A stretch of 64,000 bases of DNA from Streptomyces sp. NBC_01216 (GCF_035994945.1 NZ_CP108677.1:2232001-2296000); one strand, 5' to 3'; shown: positions 27,663 to 36,415, counted from the stretch's first letter. The notes: a model not told the origin generated them from the letters alone. Translations and numbers: made by a program.

Positions 27663-28481
27663 GTGAAGAAGTGGTGCGGGCCGGGCAGACTGACGATCAT
27701 GCGCACTGAAGTGGTCACTCTGCCCGGCAGTCCCGGTCGGCCCAACGAGGACTGGGCCGGAACAGCTCTGCCCGTCGTCGGCGGAGGCGGCGCGGTCGTG
27801 GTGCTGGACGGGGTGACGCCACCTGCGGACGGGGGCGGTTGTGCGCACGGCGTCCCCTGGTTCACGGCCCGCCTCGGCGGCGCTTTGACCGAACTGTGCG
27901 CTTCGCGGCCGGACGTGACGCTGATCGGAATCCTGTCCCTCGCAATCCGGCTCACCGCGGACGCCCACCGGGAAACCTGTGACCTTTCTCACGCGCGGAC
28001 GCCTCAGGCGACCGTCGCCCTGGCCCGCTGGGGCGCGGCCGGGGTGGAGCACCTGGTCCTGTCCGACGCGGCACTCCTCCTGGAGGCGCCGGACGGAGCG
28101 GTACGCCCGGTACTCGACGGCCGTCTCGGCCGGGTCCCGCCCGAGATCCTGCGCTCGCCGGAGGCGACGGACCGGCTGCGCAACCAGGAGGGCGGCTTCT
28201 TCACCGCCGCGGCGGACCCGGCCGTCGCGGAGCGCGCGGTGTCCGGGACGACTCCCCGCTCGGGGGTGCGGGCGCTCGCCGCGCTGACGGACGGGGCCAC
28301 CCGCTGGGTGGAGACGTTCGGGGAGGGCGACTGGACGGACTGCTTCGGGGTGCTGCGGCGGGAGGGTGCCGACGGGCTGATCCGGCGGGTCCGGGCGCGG
28401 GAGGCCGCGGACGCGGCGGCGGGCACCGCCCGGCGCGGGAAGCTCCACGACGACGCGACGGCCGTGTACGCGGTCCTGTAG
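27663..28481 (+). CDS. PP2C-like Ser/Thr phosphatase domain protein
   Basis: About 272 residues. It resembles compact PP2C/SpoIIE-fold proteins: PNEDWAGTAL near the N-terminus, VVVLDGVTPP (the metal-binding D-G), and the C-terminal HDDATAVYAVL (the D-D pair). The GTG 27663 start is preferred because GGGAGG precedes it, although the spacing is short; ATG 27699 is an alternative without a ribosome binding site, and upstream frame from 27534 looks non-coding. Metal ligands appear incomplete relative to classical PP2C, so activity is uncertain. It is divergent from the conservon across ~330 bases in which I see no gene. Target unknown. Confidence 0.65.
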   Translation: MKKWCGPGRLTIMRTEVVTLPGSPGRPNEDWAGTALPVVGGGGAVVVLDGVTPPADGGGCAHGVPWFTARLGGALTELCASRPDVTLIGILSLAIRLTADAHRETCDLSHARTPQATVALARWGAAGVEHLVLSDAALLLEAPDGAVRPVLDGRLGRVPPEILRSPEATDRLRNQEGGFFTAAADPAVAERAVSGTTPRSGVRALAALTDGATRWVETFGEGDWTDCFGVLRREGADGLIRRVRAREAADAAAGTARRGKLHDDATAVYAVL

Positions 28482-28610
28482 GCGGCGGCCCCGGGGCGCT
28501 CCGGGCAGGGGCGGGGCGGCACGGGTGATCGGCGGCGTCCCGGGAGCGGTCCGGGCGATCGAGGGCCCCGGAGCACCACGGGGCGGCCCGGGGCGTCGCG
28601 GTGCGCCGGT

Positions 28611-29093
28611 TCAGCCCTCCGCCCGGTCGTTCAGCTGGTGGAGCAGGCGGGCCAGTTCGGCGACCTCGCCGCGGTCCCAGTCGGCCAGCTTGCGCACGTA
28701 CCGGCCCCGCCGGGCGTCACGGACGTGGCGGAACCGGTCCCTCCCTTCCTCCGTCAGCCGGACCAGAGAGGCCCGCCCGTCGGCCGGGTCCGGGTCCCGG
28801 GCGACGAGGCCGAGGTCTTCCAGGGCGCGCAGCTGGCGGCTCATGGTCGCCTTGCCGACGCCGAAGTACCCGGCCAGATCGGTGGCGCGCTGAGGCCCGG
28901 TGTCGTCGAGCCGCACGAAGAGACCGTAGGCGGCGGGCTCCAGTCCGGGGTGGACCTCGCGGGCCATCTCGCCCGACTGCGCGCGGGCGCGCCGCAGGAA
29001 GACGGCAAGCTCGCGCTCCAGGGCGAGGAACTCCTGGTCCACATCGAATCCGGAGGCGATCTTGTCCTCGTTCCCCTTGCCGCTTCCGTGCAC
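28611..29093 (-). CDS. MarR-family transcriptional regulator
   Basis: A 160-residue winged-helix regulator. The recognition region contains RATDLAGYFGVGKATMSRQL (~70-89), and the wing contains DPADGRASLVRLTEEG. GTG 29093 is chosen: AGGGGG lies 8 bases upstream, and the longer frame to 29612 has no family resemblance. MarR proteins usually repress a neighbouring gene in response to small phenolic or oxidant ligands. The divergent neighbour is the LPMO gene, 414 bases away, so regulation of it is possible but not shown. Confidence 0.88.
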   Translation of the reverse strand: MHGSGKGNEDKIASGFDVDQEFLALERELAVFLRRARAQSGEMAREVHPGLEPAAYGLFVRLDDTGPQRATDLAGYFGVGKATMSRQLRALEDLGLVARDPDPADGRASLVRLTEEGRDRFRHVRDARRGRYVRKLADWDRGEVAELARLLHQLNDRAEG

Positions 29094-29340
29094 GTCAGCT
29101 GCCCCCTCGCGCGGGTTTCCCGTCGCTGAAAGTTTCTTCCCGCCACGGCCGTCGCCGCAGCTCCTCCAGTATTTCGCAGGCGGAGAGCAGCAGCAGCACC
29201 CGGACCCCCTTCCGCCGGAAGGGCCCCTCCGCGGCCCCACGAGGGACGCCGGGAACCCCGGCCCCCGGCAGATCCCGGACTCCGGCTCCGCCCGCCTGGA
29301 CACGGGCCCCTCCGGCGCGGCGCGCGGTTCGACGGCGACC

Positions 29341-29362
29341 TCTCCCGGGCGCACCCGGGAGA
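29341..29362. repeat. 9-bp inverted repeat upstream of the LPMO gene
   Basis: tctcccggg and cccgggaga form exact arms (29341-29349, 29354-29362) around a 4-nt loop in the MarR/LPMO intergenic region (29094-29507). The region contains no other gene. It could be an operator or a weak terminator. Confidence 0.35.
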
Positions 29363-29396
29363 CTTCCCATGATTCCCCGCCGCCAGACCCTTGCTC

Positions 29397-29412
29397 ATTG
29401 GTATGGACCAAT
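29397..29412. promoter_or_regulatory. Putative DasR-responsive element (dre) upstream of the LPMO gene
   Basis: The 16-base sequence attggtatggaccaat matches the known DasR site consensus (ACTGGTCTAGACCAGT) at 12 of 16 positions, and its outer arms pair as an inverted repeat. It lies 96 bases before the LPMO start. DasR represses chitin and GlcNAc genes in Streptomyces and is released by GlcN-6-P, so control of a chitin-active LPMO makes sense. The match is imperfect at the centre. Confidence 0.5.
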
Positions 29413-29507
29413 GCCACCCTCTGGGCAGTGCGTGCGGCTTTCAACTTCCGTGCGCCGTCCGGTCGTTGCTCGGTCCGTACTCCCCCACGCACGAGAGAGA
29501 GCCCCGC

Positions 29508-30383
29508 ATGACGTCCCTCCGCGCCCGTCGCCCCCGTCGCCTCGCCGCAGCCGGCGCCGTCCTGTCCGCCGCCGCGATCGTTCCCCTGACCCCGTCCGTG
29601 GCCGTCGCCCACGGTGCCGTCTTCAACCCGGTGAGCCGGGTGGCCGCCTGCTACGCGGAGGGGCCCGAGTCACCCAAGTCGCAGGTGTGCAAGGACCTCG
29701 TGGCCGATTCCGGCACCCAGCCGCTGTACGACTGGAACGAGGTCAACATCGCCAACGCCGCCGGTCAGCACCAGGCGCTGATCCCGGACGGCAAGCTCTG
29801 CTCGGCCAACCGCGAGAAGTACCGTGCCCTCGACTGGGCGCGCACCGACTGGCCGTCGACGGCGGTGGCCGCGGGCACCTTCGACTTCAAGGTCCGGGTG
29901 ACGGCGCCGCACTCGGGCACGATGACGGTCTACCTCACCAAGGAGGGCTTCGACCCCACCCAGCCGCTGAAGTGGTCCGACCTGGACACGACGCCGGTGG
30001 CCACCTACGCCACCACGCGCTCCTCGGACAACGGCTACTACGACTTCACCGGGAACCTGCCCTCCCGCACCGGCCGCCACATCGTCTACAAGGTCTGGCA
30101 GCGCAACGACAGTCCGGAGGCGTTCTACAGCTGCTCCGACGTCACCTTCGGCGGCCCGGCGGCGGCCGTGGCCAAGGCTCCGACCGAGGCGAAGATCGCG
30201 GCCGGAGCCGACCTGTCGACGGTGAGCCACGCCGGCCACGGCGGCGACGAGCAGCCCCCGGCCCTGTCGGCCGAGACCGCCGCCACGCCCACCTCCCCGC
30301 TCCCGCCGGCGCTCGCGGGCGCGGGCGGCCTGGCGGCGTTCGCCGTCGGCGGCCTGTTCCTGTCGCGCCGCCGCGCTTCCTGA
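29508..30383 (+). CDS. AA10 lytic polysaccharide monooxygenase with C-terminal membrane tail
   Basis: A 291-residue copper LPMO that oxidatively cleaves chitin or cellulose. The signal peptide (Arg-rich n-region, cleavage at VAVA|HGAV) leaves His as the mature N-terminus, as required for the histidine brace. The second His is in VTAPHSGTMTVY, and the C-terminal aromatic motif is in FYSCSDVTFGG. The ~190-residue catalytic domain is followed by a flexible linker and then LAGAGGLAAFAVGGLFL plus RRR, a membrane or sorting-like tail unusual for freely secreted AA10 enzymes. There is no carbohydrate-binding module. ATG 29508 is chosen because the signal peptide begins there. A dre-like site lies upstream and a hairpin terminator follows. 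Confidence 0.92.
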   Translation: MTSLRARRPRRLAAAGAVLSAAAIVPLTPSVAVAHGAVFNPVSRVAACYAEGPESPKSQVCKDLVADSGTQPLYDWNEVNIANAAGQHQALIPDGKLCSANREKYRALDWARTDWPSTAVAAGTFDFKVRVTAPHSGTMTVYLTKEGFDPTQPLKWSDLDTTPVATYATTRSSDNGYYDFTGNLPSRTGRHIVYKVWQRNDSPEAFYSCSDVTFGGPAAAVAKAPTEAKIAAGADLSTVSHAGHGGDEQPPALSAETAATPTSPLPPALAGAGGLAAFAVGGLFLSRRRAS

Positions 30384-30409
30384 CGACCGCGTCCCGGCGG
30401 CGGACGCCA

Positions 30410-30442
30410 CGAGCGGGGTGCCCGCACCGGGCACCCCGCTCG
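30410..30442. terminator. Perfect 15-bp hairpin between LPMO and lon
   Basis: Arms 30410-30424 and 30428-30442 are exact reverse complements with a 3-nt loop. It sits between the convergent LPMO (+) and Lon (-) genes, ending 6 bases from the Lon stop, and can serve both. Confidence 0.85.
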
Positions 30443-30448
30443 CGCGGC

Positions 30449-32860
30449 TCACGCCGCCGCGCTCACCGACACCTCCGCCGGGGTCAGCGCGATCTCCAGG
30501 ACCTGGCGGACGTCCGTCACCGGGTGGACCTCCAGCTTCTCCAGGATCTCGGCGGGGACGTCGTCCAGGTCGGCCTCGTTCCGCTTCGGGATCACGACCG
30601 TCGTCACGCCCGCCCGGTGCGCGGCCAGCAGCTTCTGCTTCAGGCCGCCGATCGGCAGCACCCGCCCGGTCAGCGACACCTCGCCGGTCATCGCCACGTC
30701 CGTGCGGACCAGCCGGCCGGACAGCAGCGAAGCCAGCGCGGTCGTCATGGTGATGCCCGCGCTCGGCCCGTCCTTGGGGACCGAGCCCGCCGGGAAGTGG
30801 ATGTGCACGCCCCGGTCCTTCAGACCGGTCACGGGCAGCTCCAGCTCCGCGCCGTGCGAGCGGAGGAAGGAGAGCGCGATCCGCGCGGACTCCTTCATCA
30901 CGTCACCCAGCTGTCCGGTCAGGGTCAGCCCCGCCGCGCCCGTTTCCGGATCGGCGAGCGACGCCTCCACGAAGAGCACGTCGCCGCCCGCGCCCGTCAC
31001 GGCCAGACCGGTGGCCACACCGGGAACGGACGTACGGCGTTCGGCCGGGTCCTGAGCCGACTCCGGTACATGGTGCGGCCGCCCGATCAGGGCGCGCAGG
31101 TCCTTCGGCGTCAGGGTGAACGGCAGCTCCCGCTCGCCCAGTTCGTGCTGCGCGGCGACCTTCCGCAGCAGCCGGGCCACGGTCCGCTCCAGGGTGCGGA
31201 CACCCGCCTCCCGGGTGTACTCGCCGGCCAGCTTCCGCAGGACCGCGTCCTCCAGAACGACCTCGCCCGGCTCCAGACCCGCCCGCTCCAGTTGCCGGGG
31301 CAGCAGATGGTCGCGGGCGATGACGACCTTCTCGTCCTCCGTGTACCCGTCGAGGCGCACCAGCTCCATCCGGTCGAGCAGCGCCTCCGGAATGGCCTCC
31401 AGGACGTTCGCCGTCGCCAGGAAGACGACGTCGGACAGGTCGAGTTCGACCTCCAGGTAGTGGTCCCGGAAGGTGTGGTTCTGCGCCGGGTCCAGGACTT
31501 CGAGTAGGGCCGCGGCCGGGTCGCCGCGGAAGTCGGAACCGACCTTGTCGATCTCGTCGAGCAGGACCACCGGATTCATGGACCCGGCCTCCTTGACCGC
31601 CCGGACGATCCGGCCGGGCAGCGCGCCCACGTACGTACGCCGGTGCCCGCGGATCTCCGCCTCGTCGCGCACCCCGCCGAGCGCGACCCGCACGAACTTC
31701 CTCCCCATCGCGTGCGCGACGGACTCACCCAGGGAGGTCTTGCCGACGCCGGGCGGACCGACCAGCGCGAGGACCGCGCCGCCGCGCCGGCCGCCGACCA
31801 CGCCGAGGCCCCGCTCGGAACGCCGCTTGCGCACCGCCAGGTACTCGGTGATCCGCTCCTTGACGTCTTCCAGGCCCGCGTGCTCGGCGTCGAGGACCGC
31901 CTTGGCGCCCCGGACGTCGTACCGGTCCTCGGTCCGCTCGTTCCAGGGCAGTTCGAGGACGGTGTCGAGCCAGGTGCGGATCCAGGAACCCTCCGGCGAC
32001 TGGTCGCTGGACCGCTCCAGCTTCGCGACCTCCTTGAGGGCGGCCTCCCGCACCTTCCCGGGCAGGTCGGCGGCCTCCACCCGGGCACGGTAGTCGTCGG
32101 ACTCGTCGCCCTCGCCGTCGCCGTCCAGCTCGCGCAGTTCCCTGCGCACGGCGTCGAGCTGGCGGCGCAGCAGGAACTCTCGCTGCTGCTTGTCGACACC
32201 CTCCTGGACGTCCTTGGCGATGGTCTCGGCGACGTCCTGCTCCGCCAGATGCTCACGCAGCCAGACCGTGGCCAGCCTGAGGCGCGCGACCGGATCGGCC
32301 GTCTCCAGCAGCTCCACCTTCTGCTCGACCGTGAGGAACGGCGAGTACCCGGAGTTGTCGGCGAGCGCCGCGACACCGTCGATCTGCTGCACCCGGTCCA
32401 CGACCTGCCAGGCACCGCGCTTCTTGAGCCAGCTGGTGGCCAGCGCCTTGTACTCCGTGACCAGCTCGGTCACGGCGCCGGGCAGCGGGTCCGGCAGGAC
32501 CTCCTCGACGACGGCACCCTCGACCCACAGGGCGGCGCCGGGTCCGGTCGTGCCGGCGCCGATCCTCACCCGGTCCCGGCCGCGGATCAGCGCACCGGGA
32601 TCACCGTCGGACAGCCGCCCGACCTGTTCGACGGTGCCGAGCACACCGGTTCCCGCGTAGGTCCCGTCGACGCGGGGCACCAGCAGCACCCGCGGCTTGC
32701 CACCACCCGGCCGGGCGGCGGCCTGGGCGGCCTCCACCGCGGCGCGTACGTCGTTGTCGGACAGGTCGAGCGGCACCACCATGCCGGGCAGCACGACCTC
32801 GTCGTCGAGCGGCAGCACGGGCAGGGTCAGCGTCGAGTACTCCGTGGACTCAGGAGCCAT
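30449..32860 (-). CDS. lon: ATP-dependent Lon protease
   Basis: An 803-residue cytosolic AAA+ serine protease that degrades damaged and regulatory proteins. An N-terminal substrate-binding domain (LPVLPLDDEVVLPGMVVPL) is followed by an ATPase with Walker A GPPGVGKTS (~365) and Walker B VVLLDEIDKVG. The C-terminal protease domain has the catalytic Ser in PKDGPSAGITM (~700) and Lys in GGLKQKLLAA (~740). Length fits LonA. ATG 32860 is chosen over TTG 32881 because GGGGAG precedes it and an HspR-type operator abuts the upstream side. Heat-shock control by HspR is known for Streptomyces lon. Confidence 0.96.
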   Translation of the reverse strand: MAPESTEYSTLTLPVLPLDDEVVLPGMVVPLDLSDNDVRAAVEAAQAAARPGGGKPRVLLVPRVDGTYAGTGVLGTVEQVGRLSDGDPGALIRGRDRVRIGAGTTGPGAALWVEGAVVEEVLPDPLPGAVTELVTEYKALATSWLKKRGAWQVVDRVQQIDGVAALADNSGYSPFLTVEQKVELLETADPVARLRLATVWLREHLAEQDVAETIAKDVQEGVDKQQREFLLRRQLDAVRRELRELDGDGEGDESDDYRARVEAADLPGKVREAALKEVAKLERSSDQSPEGSWIRTWLDTVLELPWNERTEDRYDVRGAKAVLDAEHAGLEDVKERITEYLAVRKRRSERGLGVVGGRRGGAVLALVGPPGVGKTSLGESVAHAMGRKFVRVALGGVRDEAEIRGHRRTYVGALPGRIVRAVKEAGSMNPVVLLDEIDKVGSDFRGDPAAALLEVLDPAQNHTFRDHYLEVELDLSDVVFLATANVLEAIPEALLDRMELVRLDGYTEDEKVVIARDHLLPRQLERAGLEPGEVVLEDAVLRKLAGEYTREAGVRTLERTVARLLRKVAAQHELGERELPFTLTPKDLRALIGRPHHVPESAQDPAERRTSVPGVATGLAVTGAGGDVLFVEASLADPETGAAGLTLTGQLGDVMKESARIALSFLRSHGAELELPVTGLKDRGVHIHFPAGSVPKDGPSAGITMTTALASLLSGRLVRTDVAMTGEVSLTGRVLPIGGLKQKLLAAHRAGVTTVVIPKRNEADLDDVPAEILEKLEVHPVTDVRQVLEIALTPAEVSVSAAA

Positions 32861-32882
32861 GATCTCCCCTTCGGCAGTCAAG

Positions 32883-32903
32883 TTGAGCTATGCCGACTCA
32901 ATG
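32883..32903. promoter_or_regulatory. HAIR-type operator (HspR binding site) upstream of lon
   Basis: gttgagc-N7-actcaat matches the HspR inverted repeat CTTGAGT-N7-ACTCAAG at 11 of 14 defined positions with the correct 7-base spacer. It is 23 bases before the Lon start codon. HspR repression of lon is established in Streptomyces, which makes this match credible. The rest of 32904-33136 shows no gene. Confidence 0.75.
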
Positions 32904-33136
32904 CACATGAGCCCAGGAATGTTCCCCGGGGGGCGTTCGCTCTCGGCGATCACCCGGCGGTCGTCCTGTGACGGGGCGGTCCTGTGACGGGGCCGGCCCG
33001 CGCCGGCCCGCGCTCCACGAGGCCGTCGTACGCACCGATCCGCGTACCGAGCCGGCGAGGGCACGAGGCAGGTCCGCGGACCCTGGCGCGACGGCCCGTC
33101 GGCCTGCCTGTCAGTGCCTGCCCCTAGCATCCGGCC

Positions 33137-33640
33137 ATGAGCATGATCGGAGAGTACGCGCGCCTCACTCCTGCCGAACTCGATCGCGCGGTCCGTGATC
33201 CGGACTGGGCGCGGGAGTTCGTCGACGAACTGGTCGAGACGGAGCTGGACGTACACCCCGAGCCGTCCGAAGCGCGCCTCCACGAAGTCGACAAGGCGTG
33301 GCACGCGCTCGACTTCCTGCTGCGCCGCGTCGACTTCCCCGTCGACGTCGTTCACGGCGAGGAAGAGATCCTCGGGGCCGAGGACTGGGGGTACGGACCG
33401 CCCCGCTTCCTCCGGCCGGAACGCGTGCGCATCGCGGCGAAGGCGCTCTCCGCCACCCCCCACGAAGCCCTGATCGAGGGTGTCCTCCCGGCGGAGCTCG
33501 CCGAGGCGGGCGTCTACCCCGCCGTCGTCTGGGAGCGCGGCGAGTCGCTCGACTACGTGACCGGCCACTACCAGGCGCTGGTTCCGTTCCTCCGAGCCGC
33601 GGCAGACACCGGGGACGCCCTGCTCATCTGGCTGGACTGA
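33137..33640 (+). CDS. YfbM-family (DUF1877) protein
   Basis: A 167-residue soluble protein matching the DUF1877/YfbM pattern: N-terminal MSMIGEYARLTPAELDRAV, central DKAWHALDFLL, the E-rich ILGAEDWGYGPPRFLRPE, and a C-terminal LDYVTGHYQALVPFLRAAA. The function of the family is unknown; members occur as single genes or near toxin/immunity loci. It is divergent from lon. No enzyme motif is visible. Confidence 0.88.
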   Translation: MSMIGEYARLTPAELDRAVRDPDWAREFVDELVETELDVHPEPSEARLHEVDKAWHALDFLLRRVDFPVDVVHGEEEILGAEDWGYGPPRFLRPERVRIAAKALSATPHEALIEGVLPAELAEAGVYPAVVWERGESLDYVTGHYQALVPFLRAAADTGDALLIWLD

Positions 33641-33772
33641 CCGCCGGGGAACAGGGCTCACCCTCACGGTCGCACCGAGCTGACGCCCGCCGTTCGGCCG
33701 GGGGAAGCCCGGCCGCGCCGGAATCCTCGCCGGATCCGCAACCTCCGGTCGGCTCCGCGGCGTTCATTCCCC

Positions 33773-34654
33773 GTGACGAGCAGCTATCCCGGGTGCGGGC
33801 ATTGCACAGAGGGCGGGCACCACCCCCCGGTCGGCCCCGCCGAGGCGACCGGCCCGGAGACGGCGAGCGGCGGAAACCGGGCGGGTGCCACGGGCACGCG
33901 GCGCGAGGCGGCCCCGGACCTCGTGCCCGGTGAGGGCCCGGCCCATGCCCCGGGTGCGCCCCGCCCGGCCGCACCCCACGCACCCGGCTCCGCCCCCTCC
34001 GCTGCGGACGCCACGGAGGACCCCTGCGACACCCGCCTGGTCCACGCGGTCGCCGACGGGGACAAGGACGCCCTGTCCCTGCTGTTCGCCCGGCACGCCG
34101 CCACGCTGTTCGCTCATCTCCTCAACCGCGGCTTCCCGGCACCGACCGTCGAGGACGCGGTGCAGGAGTCCTTTCTCACGGTGTGGAAGAGCGCCTCGGG
34201 CTTCCATGAGGGCAGCGTCCCGGCCTGGCTGCGCCGGATCGCGCTCTGCCGGGCCGTCGACCTCGAACGGGCCGCGAGCCGCCATCGCGCCCTCGCGGAC
34301 CGGGCGCGCGAGCACACCCCCGCCTCGGCCGCCACGGCGCCCTCCGCCGAGGAGTGCCTGCTCGCGTCCTCCCCGCGCTACGCGGCGATCGCCGTCGCCC
34401 TGGCCGGCCTCCCCGGGCCGCAGCGCGAGGTGATCGAGCTGCGCTATCTCCGGCACCTCAGCGTCCGCGAGACGGCGGAACGGCTCGCGATACCCGAAGG
34501 CACGGTCAAGGCCCGTGCCGCCCGTGGCTGCGCCCGGCTGCGCGAGTGGATCGTGGCCCAGCGTGAGGCGGAGTCCTCAGCCGGCGCGCCGGAGGAGATC
34601 GCCCGCGAGGCGCAGCCCTCGCGCCGCCCCCGCGTGCCGCGTCCCCGCCCATGA
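33773..34654 (+). CDS. ECF-type sigma-70 factor with N-terminal extension
   Basis: A 293-residue sigma factor. Region 2 (~85-150) contains LLFARHAATLFAHLLNRG and VEDAVQESFLTVWKSA; region 4 (~205-255) contains LPGPQREVIELRYLRHLSVRETAERLAIPEGTVKARAARG. An N-terminal extension of ~80 residues, rich in Pro/Ala/Gly and starting with a GCGHC cysteine pair, is unusual for this class. GTG 33773 is the longest start; a shorter one cannot be excluded. An anti-sigma-like gene follows 130 bases later. Confidence 0.87.
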   Translation: MTSSYPGCGHCTEGGHHPPVGPAEATGPETASGGNRAGATGTRREAAPDLVPGEGPAHAPGAPRPAAPHAPGSAPSAADATEDPCDTRLVHAVADGDKDALSLLFARHAATLFAHLLNRGFPAPTVEDAVQESFLTVWKSASGFHEGSVPAWLRRIALCRAVDLERAASRHRALADRAREHTPASAATAPSAEECLLASSPRYAAIAVALAGLPGPQREVIELRYLRHLSVRETAERLAIPEGTVKARAARGCARLREWIVAQREAESSAGAPEEIAREAQPSRRPRVPRPRP

Positions 34655-34784
34655 CGGCGATCGGGCTCCGCGGACGGCCCCGACGCCCCGCCCCGCACCC
34701 CACTCGCCCCGGGAGCACGACGTCCCCTGCCCGGACCCCGGCCCCGCCGCCCGCCCTCCCCCCGCACCCGAAGGCAGTCCTCGC

Positions 34785-35036
34785 ATGACCGAGCTCTCTC
34801 CCCCCGTCCCCCGTCCGGCCCAGGCGTCCGGACCGGCCGGCGACCGGCATCTGCCGGGGCACCGGGTGGCCACGTACGCGCGCGGGGAACTCTCCCGTGA
34901 GCTCCTCGTCTCCGCCGAAGCCCACCTGGACTCCTGCCGCGACTGCGCCGAGGCCGTCGGCACGGCCGTACGCGGCGGGCCCTACGGTCCACGACTCGAC
35001 GCGGTGCACCGCGCCCTGGTCAACCGGATCGGCTGA
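34785..35036 (+). CDS. Soluble zinc-finger anti-sigma factor
   Basis: An 83-residue protein with the ZAS signature H-x3-C-x2-C (HLDSCRDC, ~residues 48-55) in the expected helical context ARGELSRELLVSAEAHL. It has no transmembrane helix, so it is a cytosolic ZAS protein of the RsrA type rather than a membrane-spanning one. Placement directly after the ECF sigma gene indicates it binds that sigma factor. Soluble ZAS proteins can respond to thiol oxidation or be constitutive inhibitors. ATG 34785 is chosen over upstream in-frame positions because the family fold starts there. Confidence 0.78.
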   Translation: MTELSPPVPRPAQASGPAGDRHLPGHRVATYARGELSRELLVSAEAHLDSCRDCAEAVGTAVRGGPYGPRLDAVHRALVNRIG

Positions 35037-35040
35037 GGGC

Positions 35041-35559
35041 ATGCTCGGGAGCATGGCGGACAGGAGCGGCGGAGGCGGACGGTACAGGGTGGGCCGATGG
35101 GGCGCGGCCGTGGCACTGGTGCCGCTGGTGGCGCTGGCCGGATGTGGGACGGACGGCACCAGCGGACCGTCCGAACCGGGGCGCGGCACCGCGAAGAACA
35201 GCGGGGAACCGGCTCCCCGGGAAGTCCTGGTCGACCTGGAGGTCAGCGGTGGCTTCGCCGGTGTCCGGAACCGGCTGGTCGTCCGCTACGACGGCTCGTA
35301 CACCACCCGTTCCGGCACGAAGCCGCCACGCACCGGCCGGATGGAGCCCGCGGAGGTCGCGGAACTGCGCGCGGCGCTGGAGGACCCGGCGTTCGCCGCG
35401 GTGCCCGCCCGGCCGAGCGGGAAGACGGTCTACGACGGCTTCGAGTACGTCATCACGTACGGGTCCCGGGTGGTCGTCGCCACGGACGACGAGCGCCCGC
35501 CGGCGCTCCGGCGGGTCTTCGCGGCCCTTCCCGACGGCGGCCCGCCGACCAGCCCCTGA
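35041..35559 (+). CDS. Putative lipoprotein
   Basis: A 172-residue protein with an N-terminal signal and lipobox (VALAGCG), so the mature protein would be lipid-anchored outside the membrane. The mature part contains repeated beta-strand-like stretches (VDLEVSGGFAGVRNRLVV, YVITYGSRVVVAT). No family recognised. The start is 4 bases after the anti-sigma stop; ATG 35053 is an alternative start. Its position in the sigma/anti-sigma operon suggests it is a target or a modulator of that signalling. Confidence 0.75.
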   Translation: MLGSMADRSGGGGRYRVGRWGAAVALVPLVALAGCGTDGTSGPSEPGRGTAKNSGEPAPREVLVDLEVSGGFAGVRNRLVVRYDGSYTTRSGTKPPRTGRMEPAEVAELRAALEDPAFAAVPARPSGKTVYDGFEYVITYGSRVVVATDDERPPALRRVFAALPDGGPPTSP

Positions 35560-35690
35560 CCGGAGGCCCGCCCGCCCCCGTGACCGCCCTCTCCGCGGCC
35601 CGCCACCCCCCGCGGTTTGTCCCGGCCGCCGGCCCACGGCGAGGATGGCCGGGTCGTTCCCGCGAGCCGAGAACCGGAGTGAGTGTCACC

Positions 35691-36356
35691 ATGCCGACCC
35701 CCGTCACCCTCGACCGCCGCGAAGGCCCCTACGGGGAGGTGGTCCTCCGCCGGCGCGACGAGCATTTCGAGATCATCGCCAACGGCACGTTCCTGATGGA
35801 CACGTCCGACGGACGCTCCGAGCGGCTGCTGATCGACGCGGCGAGGGACGCCCTCGGCGACCGCCTCGGCCCGTCCGTCCTGATCGGCGGCCTGGGAGTC
35901 GGCTTCTCCCTGGCGCACGCCGCCGCCGACCCGCGCTGGGCGCGGATCGTGGTGGCCGAGCGCGAGGAGGCGATCATCGACTGGCACCGGCGGGGGCCGC
36001 TGGCCGGGCTCTCCGGGGAGGCGCTCGGCGATCCGCGCTGCGTGATCCTGCACACGGACCTGGTGGAGTACCTCCGCGTCTCGTCCGACACCTACGACGC
36101 GCTCTGCCTGGACATCGACAACGGACCGGACTGGACCGTCACCGAGGACAACGAACACCTCTACTCCGCCTCGGGGTTGGCGCACTGCGCGGCCCGGCTC
36201 AACCCCGGCGGCGTGCTCGCCGTCTGGTCCGCGCGCCCCTCGGCCGATTTCGAAGAGTCATTGCGGAATGCCGGATTCAGCGAGGTACGGACGGAAGAGA
36301 TCCCAGTTGCCCGGGGCGTCCCCGACGTGGTGCACCTCGGCATCCGGCCTGCGTAG
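35691..36356 (+). CDS. Spermidine synthase-like (SAM/aminopropyltransferase-fold) protein
   Basis: A 221-residue Rossmann-fold protein resembling spermine/spermidine synthases: an N-terminal beta region (YGEVVLRRRDEHFEIIANG) and a nucleotide-binding motif (SVLIGGLGVGFSLAHAA), followed by VVAEREEAIIDWH and a YDALCLDIDNGPDW motif. It is shorter than true spermidine synthases and may lack their full polyamine site, so the substrate is uncertain. ATG 35691 is used; in-frame GTG 35679 is possible. Single gene between the lipoprotein and the two-component pair. Confidence 0.75.
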   Translation: MPTPVTLDRREGPYGEVVLRRRDEHFEIIANGTFLMDTSDGRSERLLIDAARDALGDRLGPSVLIGGLGVGFSLAHAAADPRWARIVVAEREEAIIDWHRRGPLAGLSGEALGDPRCVILHTDLVEYLRVSSDTYDALCLDIDNGPDWTVTEDNEHLYSASGLAHCAARLNPGGVLAVWSARPSADFEESLRNAGFSEVRTEEIPVARGVPDVVHLGIRPA

Positions 36357-36415
36357 CCGGGATGCTCCCACTGCCTCTAGGCTGCTGGCCGACCACCAGC
36401 GAGCGAGGCGGGGCG

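Noticed and set aside
32861..32881. TTG start extending Lon by seven residues
   Set aside because: ATG 32860 has a better ribosome binding site, the family N-terminus fits, and the HspR-type site lies just upstream.
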